Source: Methylobacter sp. (lineage in GTDB: Bacteria; Pseudomonadota; Gammaproteobacteria; Methylococcales; Methylomonadaceae). From it: a stretch of 57,007 bases of DNA. Under the pieces are notes generated by a model. That model searched no databases. It was not told where the DNA came from and saw only the letters and a list, made by a program, of their open reading frames with translations. The translations under genes and the position numbers were made by a program. Below, piece after piece: positions 15,728-24,818 of the stretch; the first letter of the stretch is position 1, and each line of letters opens with the position of its first letter. The stretch spans positions 1-57,007 of the forward strand of contig JAGXGY010000029.1 of the NCBI GenBank assembly GCA_024636505.1. Reading direction: 5' to 3'.

Positions 15728-17227
15728 GTGCCGAATAAACCTCCCGAAATCGTTGCAGCTGTAGACTTGGGTTCTAACAGCTTTCACATGATTGTTTGCA
15801 GTTTAACTGAGGGCAATTTACAAATACTCGATCGTCTCAAAGAAATGGTAAGGCTGGCGGCCGGTCTGGATAAAAGAAATTATCTGGATGCCGATACCCA
15901 GAAAAGAGCTTTAGACTGCCTCGAACGGTTCGGTCAAAGGATCCGCAACTTTCCGCCGGGGAGCGTGCGCATTGTCGGCACCAGTACCTTGCGGACGGCC
16001 AAAAATTCACAACAGTTTTTGGATAAGGCGGAAAAAGCGCTCAATCATCCGATCCATATCATTTCCGGCATAGAAGAAGCCCGCTTAATCTATCAGGGCG
16101 TTGCTCACAGTCTGGGCAGCAATGCTAAGCTGCGTCTGGTGATGGACATCGGCGGCGGCAGCACCGAATATATTATAGGTTCTGGCGATACCCCCCATAT
16201 CAAAGAAAGTCTGCGCATGGGTTGTGTGTTGGTCAGTCATGCTTTTTTTAAGGGAGGCAAGCTGTCCAAAACCGCATTCACCCGGGCAACTTTATTCGCC
16301 GAGCAGCGTCTTGAGCCGGTGCAGATGCAGTTCCAGCGCAGCAATTGGGATGAGGCTATCGGCGCGTCCGGCAGTTTACGGTCGATTGTCAAGGTTCTTG
16401 AGGCTAAAAACTGGAGTAATAACGGTATAACCCGGGAAGGCTTGGAGCTTCTGGTCGCTCATCTCAATCAGTGCAATCATGTCAATGAGCTGAATCTGCC
16501 TGAACTTGATCCTGAGCGTCTGCCGGTATTTCCGGGCGGTGTCGCCATCGTCTACGCCACCTTCAAAAGCCTGGGTATCGAACAAATGACCGTCTCTGAT
16601 GGCGCGCTCAGGGAAGGGCTGATTCAGGATTTACTCGGTCGACTGTATGACCACGACATCCGCTCGGCAACTGTGCAGACTATGACAGACCGCTACCATA
16701 CCGACAAAGGCCATGCGGCTCGTATTAAACAAACGATCGGCTACATATTGAGCCAATTGGGTGGCGACTTTTTTGGGGCTAATCATGAACACGTCGAGCA
16801 ATTTTTGAATTGGGCGGCCGACCTGCATGAAATCGGCCATGATATTGCCCTCAGTCAATATCATAAACACAGCGCCTATGTAATCGAAAACGGGGATTTT
16901 TCCGGCTTCTCCAGGCAGGATCAGATTTTACTGTCAACCATTGTAAAGTCGCATCGACGTAAGTTTTCACGGTCCCGTTTCAATGAATTGCCTTCCCCCT
17001 GGAATATTGATGCGCCCAATCTGACTGTTATTTTGCGGCTGTCGGTATTGTTGCACCGCAATCGCCAGGAACATGTATTGCCCGATTTTAAAATATCGAT
17101 AATAAAATCAAAAATCCGCTTGCAGTTTTCCGGAGATTGGCTGAATCAGGCCGCGCTGACCCGCGCCGATTTAATCCAGGAAGCTGATTATTTAAAGGCT
17201 GCAGGGTTCAAACTGGAATTTGCTTAA
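15728..17227 (+). CDS. ppx: Exopolyphosphatase (Ppx/GppA family)
   Basis: Ppx removes terminal phosphates from inorganic polyphosphate; the GppA branch also hydrolyses pppGpp. The 499-residue length (E. coli Ppx 513) and the motifs VAAVDLGSNSFHMIV (residues 9-23), VRIVGTSTLRTAKN, ISGIEEARLIYQGVAH and LVMDIGGGSTEYIIG place the actin-like ATPase-fold domains in the first 300 residues. The C-terminal half carries the HD-like helical domain (INWAADLHEIGHDIALSQYH region). Translation starts at GTG. The following unknown gene begins 10 bp after the stop codon, and no ppk is in the window. Ppx and GppA cannot be separated safely by eye. Confidence 0.92.
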   Translation: MPNKPPEIVAAVDLGSNSFHMIVCSLTEGNLQILDRLKEMVRLAAGLDKRNYLDADTQKRALDCLERFGQRIRNFPPGSVRIVGTSTLRTAKNSQQFLDKAEKALNHPIHIISGIEEARLIYQGVAHSLGSNAKLRLVMDIGGGSTEYIIGSGDTPHIKESLRMGCVLVSHAFFKGGKLSKTAFTRATLFAEQRLEPVQMQFQRSNWDEAIGASGSLRSIVKVLEAKNWSNNGITREGLELLVAHLNQCNHVNELNLPELDPERLPVFPGGVAIVYATFKSLGIEQMTVSDGALREGLIQDLLGRLYDHDIRSATVQTMTDRYHTDKGHAARIKQTIGYILSQLGGDFFGANHEHVEQFLNWAADLHEIGHDIALSQYHKHSAYVIENGDFSGFSRQDQILLSTIVKSHRRKFSRSRFNELPSPWNIDAPNLTVILRLSVLLHRNRQEHVLPDFKISIIKSKIRLQFSGDWLNQAALTRADLIQEADYLKAAGFKLEFA

Positions 17228-17237
17228 GCGTAAGCCG

Positions 17238-18506
17238 ATGAAACTGTTAATGCGTATTCTGATCTGTTTTGTTAGTGCATTACTGATCTTATGCGTAATG
17301 CTGGTTCTTTTTGGTGTAGGCAATAAGCCGGAGCTTGACGTGGGATGGTCGCCGACCCATGACGATTTGCTCCGGGCAAAAAAGATTCTATATGAAGGTT
17401 TTAAAACCAAGCCTGATGAAATCGGTATTATTGAATTAACCGAAGTCGATCTCAATCTTGCCGGTAATTATTTGCTAAACCGCTACAGTAAAAGTGCGGC
17501 TAAGTTGGATCTGAAAAACGATGAATTGAGGTTCGCGGTCACTATGACTTTGCCTGAAAACAGTCTGGGCAAGTATGTCAATATCAGTTTCAGGCTGGGC
17601 AATGTTAAAGGCAAGGATCTGCCGGTTATTACCAAATTTAAAGCCGGAAAACTATTGTTGCCGGCAAAATTGGCGGCTTTTATTATCAACACTGTCATTC
17701 AATATTCATCATTGAATGAATATTTTATTCTGGCAACCCATCCTCTTAAGGCGGTAAGTATTGATGCGGAAAAGCTTTCCATCGCCTACTATTCCGATAA
17801 AGATACCTTGATACAGGCGAGAAACTTTTTAACGCGCACTAATGATAATTCTACGCTCAATATTTATCAGCAGAAATTAGCCGAGATTGTTGCCATGCAT
17901 GATCCTGAATGGCGTTTATCACTGGCGGAGTTGTTGCAGCCATTATTTAAACTGGCTTACCAGCGTTCTACAATCGAAACTGCGGTAGACGAAAACAGGG
18001 TGGTTATTTCTGCGATCAATGACTATGTGAATAAACAGGAGGCGAAAAAACTCCTGTCTGCGCTTGAAGCTAAGCCGGTGACTGGAAAGCAATATGCCGC
18101 TTTTATGTATAAGCGTATCGATCTGGCGCAACATTTTATAGGCTCGGCCGCGCTTACCGCCTTGGTAAACAAGCAAGTCGCACAGATCGCCGGTGAAGAA
18201 AAAGAATTAAGCGATGCGCATACCGGTAGCGGTTTCAGTTTTATTGATTTGGCTGCCGATAAAGCCGGGATACGTTTTGGCGAAATGGCAACATCATCGC
18301 CGGAAAATGCTCGAAAAATGCAAAAAGCTATGGCGAATATTACAGGTTACAGCGATTTTATGCCGGACCCCAGGAATCTGCCCGAGCATATGGATGCGCT
18401 TGAATTTAAACAGCGTTTTGAATCGGTAAACAGCCCCGTTTATCTGGAAATTTCAAAGCAGATTGATGATCGTATTTCCGCAATGCCTATTTACAACACA
18501 GAATAA
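17238..18506 (+). CDS. Membrane-anchored protein of unknown function, downstream of ppx
   Basis: The frame opens at a TTG inside ppx (17220), but the ATG at 17238 directly precedes a strong N-terminal membrane helix (LLMRILICFVSALLILCVMLVLFGV) and is preferred, giving 422 residues. The rest appears extracytoplasmic and soluble: a beta-rich region (residues 60-200, containing VDLNLAGNYLLNRYS and ITKFKAGKLLLPAKLAAFII), then a helical region ending in MPDPRNLPEHMDALEFKQRF. I do not recognise the family. It begins 10 bp after ppx and is likely co-transcribed with it. A hairpin just after its stop codon ends the unit. Confidence 0.82.
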   Translation: MKLLMRILICFVSALLILCVMLVLFGVGNKPELDVGWSPTHDDLLRAKKILYEGFKTKPDEIGIIELTEVDLNLAGNYLLNRYSKSAAKLDLKNDELRFAVTMTLPENSLGKYVNISFRLGNVKGKDLPVITKFKAGKLLLPAKLAAFIINTVIQYSSLNEYFILATHPLKAVSIDAEKLSIAYYSDKDTLIQARNFLTRTNDNSTLNIYQQKLAEIVAMHDPEWRLSLAELLQPLFKLAYQRSTIETAVDENRVVISAINDYVNKQEAKKLLSALEAKPVTGKQYAAFMYKRIDLAQHFIGSAALTALVNKQVAQIAGEEKELSDAHTGSGFSFIDLAADKAGIRFGEMATSSPENARKMQKAMANITGYSDFMPDPRNLPEHMDALEFKQRFESVNSPVYLEISKQIDDRISAMPIYNTE

Positions 18507-18538
18507 TTGTAGGGGCGACCAAGCGGTAGCCCCTACAA
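18507..18538. repeat. REP-like hairpin between convergent genes
   Basis: TTGTAGGGGC (18507-18516) and GCCCCTACAA (18529-18538) are perfect complements around a 12-base centre that adds an inner ACC/GGT pairing. It starts directly after the stop codon of the ppx-linked gene and precedes the convergent cytochrome peroxidase gene. It may stop transcription from both sides. The TTGTAGG-GC head resembles REP elements. Confidence 0.65.
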
Positions 18539-18545
18539 ATTAACC

Positions 18546-19550
18546 TTAGTTAAAAGTAGAATCCAGTGTTCCCGGCAAAACAGGCATTTGCTGTTTAGGA
18601 AACTCGCCGGTCAAACCATTCAAAAAGGCGACAATATCAGCCACTTCTTCTTTGCTTAAGTCCTGGTCTAATTGCAGTTTGGCCATCAACTTTACCGCTT
18701 TGTCCAGCGTTTTAACCGAACCGTTGTGGAAATACGGTGCGGTTAAAGCGATGTTACGCAAGGTCGGCACTTTCCATAAATGCGCGTCGTCCGTCTTTTT
18801 GCTGACTTCCGCCAAACCTTTATCCTTGCTGAAATGGTATTGCGCTTCCCAATAACCGTTAGGCGTGACCGGGAATTTTTGGAAGGTGCCGGCACCGTTA
18901 AATGCCGGGCCGCTATGGCAAGAGGTACAGCCTAATTCCGCAACCTTTTCCATGCCGCGAACCTGTTGTTCCGTTAAAGCCGAGTTGTCGCCGGACACGT
19001 AACGGTCATAAGGGCTGTTAGGCGTAATCAGGGTGCGTTCATAAGCCGCAATCGCTCTGGTCACCGCATCTTTAGTTATGGTATCGGTACCGAAAGCCCG
19101 TTCAAAAGGTTGTTTATAACCTTCAATGGTTTTCAAGCGCGCGACCACTTCATCCCAGTTTTTCATGCCCATTTCAATAGGATTGGTCACCGGGCCTGCG
19201 GCTTGATCTTCCAGGCTTGCCGCGCGTCCATCCCAAAACTGAACCGCATTAAACGCAGCATTCCAAACCGTTGGCGCACTGCGTCCGCCGGTTTGGCCGT
19301 TAACGCCCATGGAATTCGGCCGGTTGTCTTCGCCGCCGAGCATGGTGTTATGGCAGGACGCACAAGAAACCGTACCGGTAGACGACAAACGCGGGTCATG
19401 GTAAAGCATTTGCCCCAACTCGACCTTAGCCGGTGTTGTCAAATTGTCAGCCGGAGCCGGTGCTTCTGTCGGCAATGCCTCCCAGGCCGAAGCCGCCGAA
19501 ATAGAACTTGCCAGCGTCAGCGCTGTAACCAGCGAACGAATTTTAAACAT
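18546..19550 (-). CDS. Diheme cytochrome c peroxidase (CcpA/MauG family)
   Basis: The start at 19550 is set by a strong GGAGG Shine-Dalgarno; the frame runs four codons further. The 334-residue product has a Sec signal peptide ending SAASA and two c-type heme motifs, CASCH (about residues 63-67) and CTSCH (about 207-211). The family features LGQMLYHDPRLSSTGTVSC, GRSAPTVWNAAF and WDGRAASLEDQA are present, with a late Met in the PYFHNGSVKTL region. Such periplasmic enzymes reduce hydrogen peroxide with electrons from small cytochromes; MauG relatives oxidise proteins instead. No methylamine dehydrogenase gene is adjacent, so peroxidase is the better reading. Confidence 0.9.
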   Translation of the reverse strand: MFKIRSLVTALTLASSISAASAWEALPTEAPAPADNLTTPAKVELGQMLYHDPRLSSTGTVSCASCHNTMLGGEDNRPNSMGVNGQTGGRSAPTVWNAAFNAVQFWDGRAASLEDQAAGPVTNPIEMGMKNWDEVVARLKTIEGYKQPFERAFGTDTITKDAVTRAIAAYERTLITPNSPYDRYVSGDNSALTEQQVRGMEKVAELGCTSCHSGPAFNGAGTFQKFPVTPNGYWEAQYHFSKDKGLAEVSKKTDDAHLWKVPTLRNIALTAPYFHNGSVKTLDKAVKLMAKLQLDQDLSKEEVADIVAFLNGLTGEFPKQQMPVLPGTLDSTFN

Positions 19551-19798
19551 ACTATCCTCCAAAATATTATTTTATTTAATGTTATTAATGCGGGGAACCT
19601 ACACGCCCAGTAACCTTACTGCACACCCGACAGGATTGTAAGATATGCAGCCGATAAGGTACAACCAAATTTCCCCGGTTTCAGTTATCGGTGTCGATGC
19701 AGGCGGATTTTGCTGAATAAGGCCTGGCTTAGTTAATCAAAGACGGCGATTTTTAAGGTTAAAGGTGCAAGGGAAAAAAATATTCATTATTATTTGTT

Positions 19799-19817
19799 AA
19801 CAGTGGTTTACACTGTT
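19799..19817. promoter_or_regulatory. Perfect 7-bp inverted repeat, possible operator
   Basis: AACAGTG and CACTGTT (19799-19805 and 19811-19817) are separated by GTTTA, giving a 19-bp palindrome of the size bound by dimeric repressors. It lies about 55 bp upstream of the 159-residue ORF. A TTGACA hexamer follows at 19819-19824, but no convincing -10 was found. The rest of the 320-bp spacer from 19551 holds nothing else I recognise. Confidence 0.4.
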
Positions 19818-19871
19818 TCTTGACAGGGGCTGGCGCCACTCGGCGCTACACAGGGCAACAGGCGAGCAAAA

Positions 19872-20351
19872 ATGCGCAAAACAATTATCAATAAGACCGT
19901 TGAAAACCGCTTATCTTCCGATCTGGATTTTCTGGATTTAGAGCGTCTGGCCCAGGTAGAAGTTACCTCGGAGTGTCCGCAGTATCCTATTGAGTCGGCT
20001 TTGTTGTTGATCGACAATTCAGAGGCTGGATGGCAGGCGGCAACTGCCGGTGAGCAAGTCATTCGTATTATTTTTGATCAGCCCCGCACTATTGAGCATA
20101 TTGCTCTGATGTTTGAGGAGCTGCAGCAGTCGCGTACTCAGGAGTTTGTGCTGCTTTGGCTGATGGACAATGAGGCTGTTTACCGGGAGATTTTGCGTCA
20201 GCAATATCACTTTAGTCCGCCAAATACCCGCTACGAAACTGAGCATTATAAGGTCAGGCTTAATCAATTAAAGGCGCTGGAGTTAAGAATAATTCCTGAT
20301 ATCAGCGGCGGCGAGGCTTGTGCTAAACTCAAACAGTTGCGTCTTGGGTAA
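19872..20351 (+). CDS. Small protein of unknown function, possibly beta-sandwich ligand-binding
   Basis: The 159-residue product has no signal peptide or membrane helix. The central stretch (ESALLLIDNSEAGWQAATAG, then VIRIIFDQPRTIEHIALMF and RTQEFVLLW) alternates like a galactose-binding-type beta sandwich of the sort seen in F5/8C and XRCC1 N-terminal domains. The similarity is by pattern only. The C-terminal third (HYKVRLNQLKALELRIIPD) would complete the fold. It is a single gene flanked by a palindrome upstream and hppA downstream. The AAAAATG start has a weak Shine-Dalgarno. Function unknown. Confidence 0.75.
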   Translation: MRKTIINKTVENRLSSDLDFLDLERLAQVEVTSECPQYPIESALLLIDNSEAGWQAATAGEQVIRIIFDQPRTIEHIALMFEELQQSRTQEFVLLWLMDNEAVYREILRQQYHFSPPNTRYETEHYKVRLNQLKALELRIIPDISGGEACAKLKQLRLG

Positions 20352-20550
20352 ATGCCGCATTTAATGGCTATGGCTGTGCGTATTATTGCGGTCCAGGAAA
20401 AACGCAACAAGCACGAAAAACAAATGGTGCATAACACCTAAATTAAAAAAACAGAGCCTTGTATTTTTTCGTGGGCAGTGCGTAACATCGATCAATAATA
20501 AAAAAATAGCGCTTGGTTTAATCAAGCCCGCTAAATAAGGAGTGCAAGTT

Positions 20551-22626
20551 ATGATATTTACCACGTCGCAGTCAGTTGTCGTCGCATTACTGATGGGTTT
20601 GGTTGGGAGTTTATTCGTGATTCGAGAGTTGCGACGCATTCTAGTTTATGATCAGGGCAATGAAACCATGCAAGCCATTGCACAGGCTATTCAAGAAGGT
20701 TCGGCGGCTTTTTTGTCGAGAGAATATCGGGTCATAGCGATTTTTGTTGCGATTGTCGCTACGGTTATTGCTGTATTTTTACATTGGCAGACGGCGCTTT
20801 GCTTTGTGGTTGGTGCGATTGCCTCGGCAAGCGCGGGTTACTTGGGTATGTATGTAGCAGTTCGCGCCAACGTCCGAACCGCAGCGGCGGCAGGTCGAAG
20901 CCTGCATGAAGGCTTGCGCGTTGCCTTTGGCAGCGGCTCGATTATGGGTATGGCGGTGGTCAGTTTTAGTTTGATCGGCATGACGACCTTGTTTTTGATA
21001 TTTAACGGTAATCCGAATCAATTGACCTATATTACCGGTTTCGGTTTCGGTGCCAGCGGTATTGCGCTGTTTGCCAGGGTTGGCGGCGGCATTTATACCA
21101 AAGCCGCCGATGTCGGTGCCGACTTGGTCGGCAAGGTCGAGCAAGGCATTCCCGAAGACGATCCGCGCAATCCCGCCGTTATTGCCGATAATGTGGGCGA
21201 TAATGTCGGTGACGTTGCGGGCATGGGAGCCGACTTATTCGAAAGCTACAGCGGCTCCATTATTGCGGCGGCTACTTTGGGCGCGGCGCTGGGTGCAAAA
21301 TCTCCGGCTTTTATCGGGCTGCCTTTTTTGGTTGCCGCAGTAGGCGTCATTGCCAGTCTGTTCGGTATTTTTATGGTAACCGGCAGAAAGTTAAAACCCG
21401 CAAAAGATACCAGAAACGCTAAAACTCCCAGTTTGGATGAGTTATTGAAAGTGTTGCGTCGTTCGGTTTGGGGGGCTTCCTTCGTCATTTTGGTGCTTGC
21501 TTCGCTGGTTATATATATTTCGGGCATTAATTATAATTATGGGCTGGTTATCCTGGTCGGTTTAGTAGCGGGTAACGCCATTGCTTATGCGACTGAATAT
21601 TACACGGCCTACTCGGAAAAACCCACTCAAGGCATTGCTCATGCTACGCAAACAGGCGCGGCAACCACCATTATTCAAGGCTTGGCCGTAGGAATGATGA
21701 GTACCGTATTTCCGGTATTGATCGTCGCGACCGCTATCTTGTTGAGTATATGGCTGGGTCATAGAGCCGACGGTACGATGACAGCCGGTCTTTACGCAGT
21801 TGCTTTGGCGGGTGTGGGCATGTTGAGCACTTTGGGCGTTACCTTGGCAACCGATGCTTACGGCCCGGTTGCCGATAATGCGGGCGGCATTGCTGAAATG
21901 AGCCATTTGCCCGCAGAAGTGCGGCTGCGTACCGATGCGCTGGATAGTTTGGGCAACACCACCGCCGCTACCGGTAAAGGTTTTGCCATCGGCTCGGCGG
22001 TGTTGACGGCGCTGGCGCTATTAGCCGCTTATGTGACTGCCGCAAAAATCGATAATTTGAATATTCTGGGGCCTACTGTGTTGCCGGGTTTACTGATCGG
22101 CGCGATGATGCCTTATCTGTTTTCCGCGCTGACCATGATGGCGGTTGGTAAAGCGGCACACCAGATTGTAGTTGAAGTACGTCGTCAGTTTCGTGATATT
22201 CCCGGTTTGATGGACGGCACAGGAAAACCGGATTACGCGGCCTGTGTCGGTATCAGCACCGAAAGCGCTTTACGCGAAATGATCATGCCTGGCACATTGG
22301 CGGTTGTTGTGCCGCTGGTTGTGGGTCATGTTTTGGGTAAGGAAGCCCTCGCGGGTATGCTGGTCGGTACTATGTCTTCCGGCTTTTTGCTGGCGGTGAT
22401 GATGGCGAATGCCGGCGGCGCCTGGGACAATGCGAAAAAATGGATTGAAACCGGGCAATACGGCGGCAAGGGTTCGGATTGTCATAAAGCGGCGGTGGTG
22501 GGCGACACGGTAGGCGATCCGTTTAAAGACACCAGCGGCCCGTCTTTAAATATCCTAATCAAGCTGATGACTATCGTCAGTCTTGTTTTCGCTGCGACAT
22601 TCGATTCGGGATGGATTCATTTTTAA
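20551..22626 (+). CDS. hppA: Membrane-bound ion-translocating pyrophosphatase (K+-dependent class)
   Basis: The enzyme couples pyrophosphate hydrolysis to pumping of H+ or Na+ across the inner membrane. The start at ATG 20551 has AAGGAG eight bases upstream; a GTG nine bases earlier is also in frame. The 691 residues contain about 16 membrane helices and the substrate-site motifs [37 protein letters not shown] and [17 protein letters not shown]. The segment [16 protein letters not shown] has Ala where K+-independent enzymes carry Lys, so this belongs to the K+-dependent class; the pumped ion is not decided by that residue. It appears to be a single-gene unit. Confidence 0.95.
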   Translation: MIFTTSQSVVVALLMGLVGSLFVIRELRRILVYDQGNETMQAIAQAIQEGSAAFLSREYRVIAIFVAIVATVIAVFLHWQTALCFVVGAIASASAGYLGMYVAVRANVRTAAAAGRSLHEGLRVAFGSGSIMGMAVVSFSLIGMTTLFLIFNGNPNQLTYITGFGFGASGIALFARVGGGIYTKAADVGADLVGKVEQGIPEDDPRNPAVIADNVGDNVGDVAGMGADLFESYSGSIIAAATLGAALGAKSPAFIGLPFLVAAVGVIASLFGIFMVTGRKLKPAKDTRNAKTPSLDELLKVLRRSVWGASFVILVLASLVIYISGINYNYGLVILVGLVAGNAIAYATEYYTAYSEKPTQGIAHATQTGAATTIIQGLAVGMMSTVFPVLIVATAILLSIWLGHRADGTMTAGLYAVALAGVGMLSTLGVTLATDAYGPVADNAGGIAEMSHLPAEVRLRTDALDSLGNTTAATGKGFAIGSAVLTALALLAAYVTAAKIDNLNILGPTVLPGLLIGAMMPYLFSALTMMAVGKAAHQIVVEVRRQFRDIPGLMDGTGKPDYAACVGISTESALREMIMPGTLAVVVPLVVGHVLGKEALAGMLVGTMSSGFLLAVMMANAGGAWDNAKKWIETGQYGGKGSDCHKAAVVGDTVGDPFKDTSGPSLNILIKLMTIVSLVFAATFDSGWIHF

Positions 22627-22806
22627 ATAAGTAACTACTCGGTGCCATCAAATATAATAAATACAATAGAACCAGATGACGTTGATAATTACGATTGAAT
22701 AAGATTTTTCTTGGACACTCTGTGTTCATTATATTTATCGGCGTCATCCGTGTTCCATTTGTCTAACTAAAGAGCAGTACTTTAAAATCCAAACTGGGAG
22801 GTTGAT

Positions 22807-23412
22807 ATGTTTAAATGGCTGATTGTTTTGTTGATGATGCCGATTTTGTCCGGTTGCGGTTATAACGCGTTACAGTCCAGCGACGAGGACATTAAGGCGA
22901 CCTGGGCGGAGGTGCTGAATCAGTATCAGCGCCGCGCTGATCTGGTGCCTAATCTGGTTAATGTGGTGAAAGGGTACGCGGCTCACGAAAAGGAGGTATT
23001 AACCGAGGTGACCGAGGCACGCGCCAAAGTCGGGGCGTTGCAGGCTACGCCCGAATTGGTCAATGATGAACAGGCGTTCCAAAAGTTTATCGCCGCCCAA
23101 GGGCAAATGACCCATGCGATTTCACGGCTGCTGGCAGTGGCGGAAAGCTATCCGCAATTGAAAGCCGATGGTCTGTTTCGTGATTTACAAGCTCAACTGG
23201 AAGGCACCGAAAATCGTATTACCGTGGCGCGCAATCGCTATATTGCTGCGGTCAAGGAATATAATATTACCGTGCGTTCTTTCCCTTCTAACCTGACTGC
23301 AATGATGTTCGGTTACCAGACCAAGCCGAGCTTTACGGTAGAAAATGAACAAGCTATTGCGGTTCCGCCCAAAGTGGATTTTGGGGCTCCTGCAACGGTT
23401 AATGGTCGTTAA
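22807..23412 (+). CDS. lemA: LemA family lipoprotein
   Basis: The 201-residue product has a lipobox (LSGC) after a short signal peptide, then the LemA helical domain: YNALQSSDEDIKATWAEVLN, QYQRRADLVPNLVNVVKGYA, and the C-terminal pattern NRYIAAVKEYNITVRSFPSN followed by GYQTKPSF. GGGAGG provides a strong ribosome-binding site. LemA proteins are envelope helical proteins of unclear role that commonly sit next to TPM-domain proteins, as here. The downstream gene starts 2 bp after this stop codon or overlaps it. Upstream 22627-22806 holds no gene; it contains a degenerate GTGTTCAT-type repetition near 22720-22760. Confidence 0.93.
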   Translation: MFKWLIVLLMMPILSGCGYNALQSSDEDIKATWAEVLNQYQRRADLVPNLVNVVKGYAAHEKEVLTEVTEARAKVGALQATPELVNDEQAFQKFIAAQGQMTHAISRLLAVAESYPQLKADGLFRDLQAQLEGTENRITVARNRYIAAVKEYNITVRSFPSNLTAMMFGYQTKPSFTVENEQAIAVPPKVDFGAPATVNGR

Positions 23413-23413
23413 G

Positions 23414-24259
23414 ATGTTGTCTCTGATATTTCCCAGAGTCCGTTGCGGACTCGGGTTTTTCCTGCTGCTATTGTGCATAACAGCTTGGGCCGTAGTTGGG
23501 GTCCCCAAGCTGGCGCAGCGGGTCACCGATCTGACTTCTACGCTCAGCGCCGAACAGGTTAATGTATTGGAGGCTAAGCTGGCGGCATTCGAAGCCAAAA
23601 AAGGCAGTCAGATTGCGGTATTAATCGTCCCAACCACCGGGTCAAAAGATATAGCCGAATTTGGCATAGAAGTCGCTGACTTATGGCAACTGGGGCGCAA
23701 AGGTGTTGATGACGGTCTTATCCTGATAGTGGCCAAGGATGACCGCAAGCTGCGTCTGGAAGTCGGTTATGGTTTGGAAGGCGTTATTCCCGATGCGGTT
23801 GCCAAGCGGGTGATTGCCGAGACCATTACCCCGTTTTTTAAGGCGGGTGATTATGCGGGCGGCATTGATGCGGGAGTTATGCAGTTAATAAAGCTGATTG
23901 AAGGTGAAGCGTTGCCTGCACCGTCTGCAAACTCGGGTGAAGGACGGGGTGAAGAGGCTTTCATGTTTATTTTGATGGGTGGCTTAATCACAGGTTTTGT
24001 GCTGTCAGCTCTGATCGGTCGAGTCATGGGCGCTATGCTGGCGGGATTGGGTAGTGCCATGGTGGCCGTACTGTTTTTGGGACTGGCTTTTTCAGTCGCG
24101 TTATTTGTCGGAATAATGATTTTTTTTATTGTTGGCGTCCGTTCAACGAGTGGGCGCGGATTGTCTAGCGGTGGCGGCTTTGGCGGGATTAGTGGTGGAA
24201 GTTCATGGGGTGGCGGTGGCGGCGGCTTTGGCGGAGGAGGCGCATCAGGATCATGGTAA
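23414..24259 (+). CDS. TPM-domain (YgcG-type) membrane protein with Gly-rich tail
   Basis: The start is taken at ATG 23414, just after lemA; ATG 23402 overlapping lemA is the alternative. About 281 residues: a signal/anchor helix (GLGFFLLLLCITAWAVV), the TPM domain (LTSTLSAEQVNVLEAKLAAF, KKGSQIAVLIVPTT, RKGVDDGLILIVAKDDRKLRLEVGYG cut across the core), two membrane helices at roughly residues 185-240, and a Gly/Ser-rich tail (SSWGGGGGGFGGGGASG). TPM proteins form an envelope module with LemA; some are implicated in phosphatase activity or in photosystem repair in plants. The set lemA-TPM-TPM is likely one operon. Confidence 0.88.
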   Translation: MLSLIFPRVRCGLGFFLLLLCITAWAVVGVPKLAQRVTDLTSTLSAEQVNVLEAKLAAFEAKKGSQIAVLIVPTTGSKDIAEFGIEVADLWQLGRKGVDDGLILIVAKDDRKLRLEVGYGLEGVIPDAVAKRVIAETITPFFKAGDYAGGIDAGVMQLIKLIEGEALPAPSANSGEGRGEEAFMFILMGGLITGFVLSALIGRVMGAMLAGLGSAMVAVLFLGLAFSVALFVGIMIFFIVGVRSTSGRGLSSGGGFGGISGGSSWGGGGGGFGGGGASGSW

Positions 24260-24756
24260 ATAGTAAGCGTTGGTTGCGCCATGCTCTGATGCCGCCATGG
24301 TGCTGGCGCGTGTCGTTTCCTAAGGCGGTGCTGGCCGAGATAGAAAACGCAGTGCAGCTGTCCGAACTTCAGCATCGCGGCGAGCTTCGTTTTGCTGTTG
24401 AAAATACGCTGGCACCGGGTAAGGTTTGGCGTGGTATGTCAGCTCGACAGCGAGCGATAGAGGTGTTTTCACATTTACGGGTCTGGGATACCGAAGAGAA
24501 CAGCGGTGTATTAATTTATCTGTTGCTGGCAGACCGGGAGGTTCATATCGTTGCAGACCGCGGTATTATCAAGCTTGTGAGTCAAGCCGAGTGGGATGCG
24601 ATAGCTGAGGCGATGCAGAAACAATTCAAACAGGGTGATTTTTTACATGGCTCAATGCAAGGCATTGAGCGCATTACGCAGTTGCTGGCGGCCTATTTCC
24701 CGCCCGGTACCCGGAATCTCAATGAGCTTGCCAATAAGCCGGTTATTGTTAGTTAA
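24253..24756 (+). CDS. Second TPM-domain protein
   Basis: Translation probably starts at ATG 24253, overlapping the preceding stop by 7 bp; an upstream in-frame ATG (24205) would encode an implausible Arg/Trp-rich leader from the Gly tail region. The 167-residue product has the TPM pattern (RGELRFAVENTLAPG, VWDTEENSGVLIYLLLADRE, VHIVADRGI, WDAIAEAMQKQFKQGDF) but no Gly-rich tail and no clear signal peptide. The paired arrangement of a long membrane TPM protein and a short one downstream of lemA recurs in proteobacteria; the function is unknown. Confidence 0.85.
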   Translation: MVNSKRWLRHALMPPWCWRVSFPKAVLAEIENAVQLSELQHRGELRFAVENTLAPGKVWRGMSARQRAIEVFSHLRVWDTEENSGVLIYLLLADREVHIVADRGIIKLVSQAEWDAIAEAMQKQFKQGDFLHGSMQGIERITQLLAAYFPPGTRNLNELANKPVIVS

Positions 24757-24818
24757 TGATAAAAGACACGGCACACCGATTTGACGGATTTGTTGTTTCC
24801 ATATACTATTACGCGGTT

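Noticed and set aside
20361-20432. 23-residue minus-strand ORF (MHHLFFVLVAFFLDRNN...) with AGGTG just upstream
   Set aside because: Hydrophobic core and a His-rich tail are suggestive of a small membrane protein, but the length and weak spacing are not enough without conservation.
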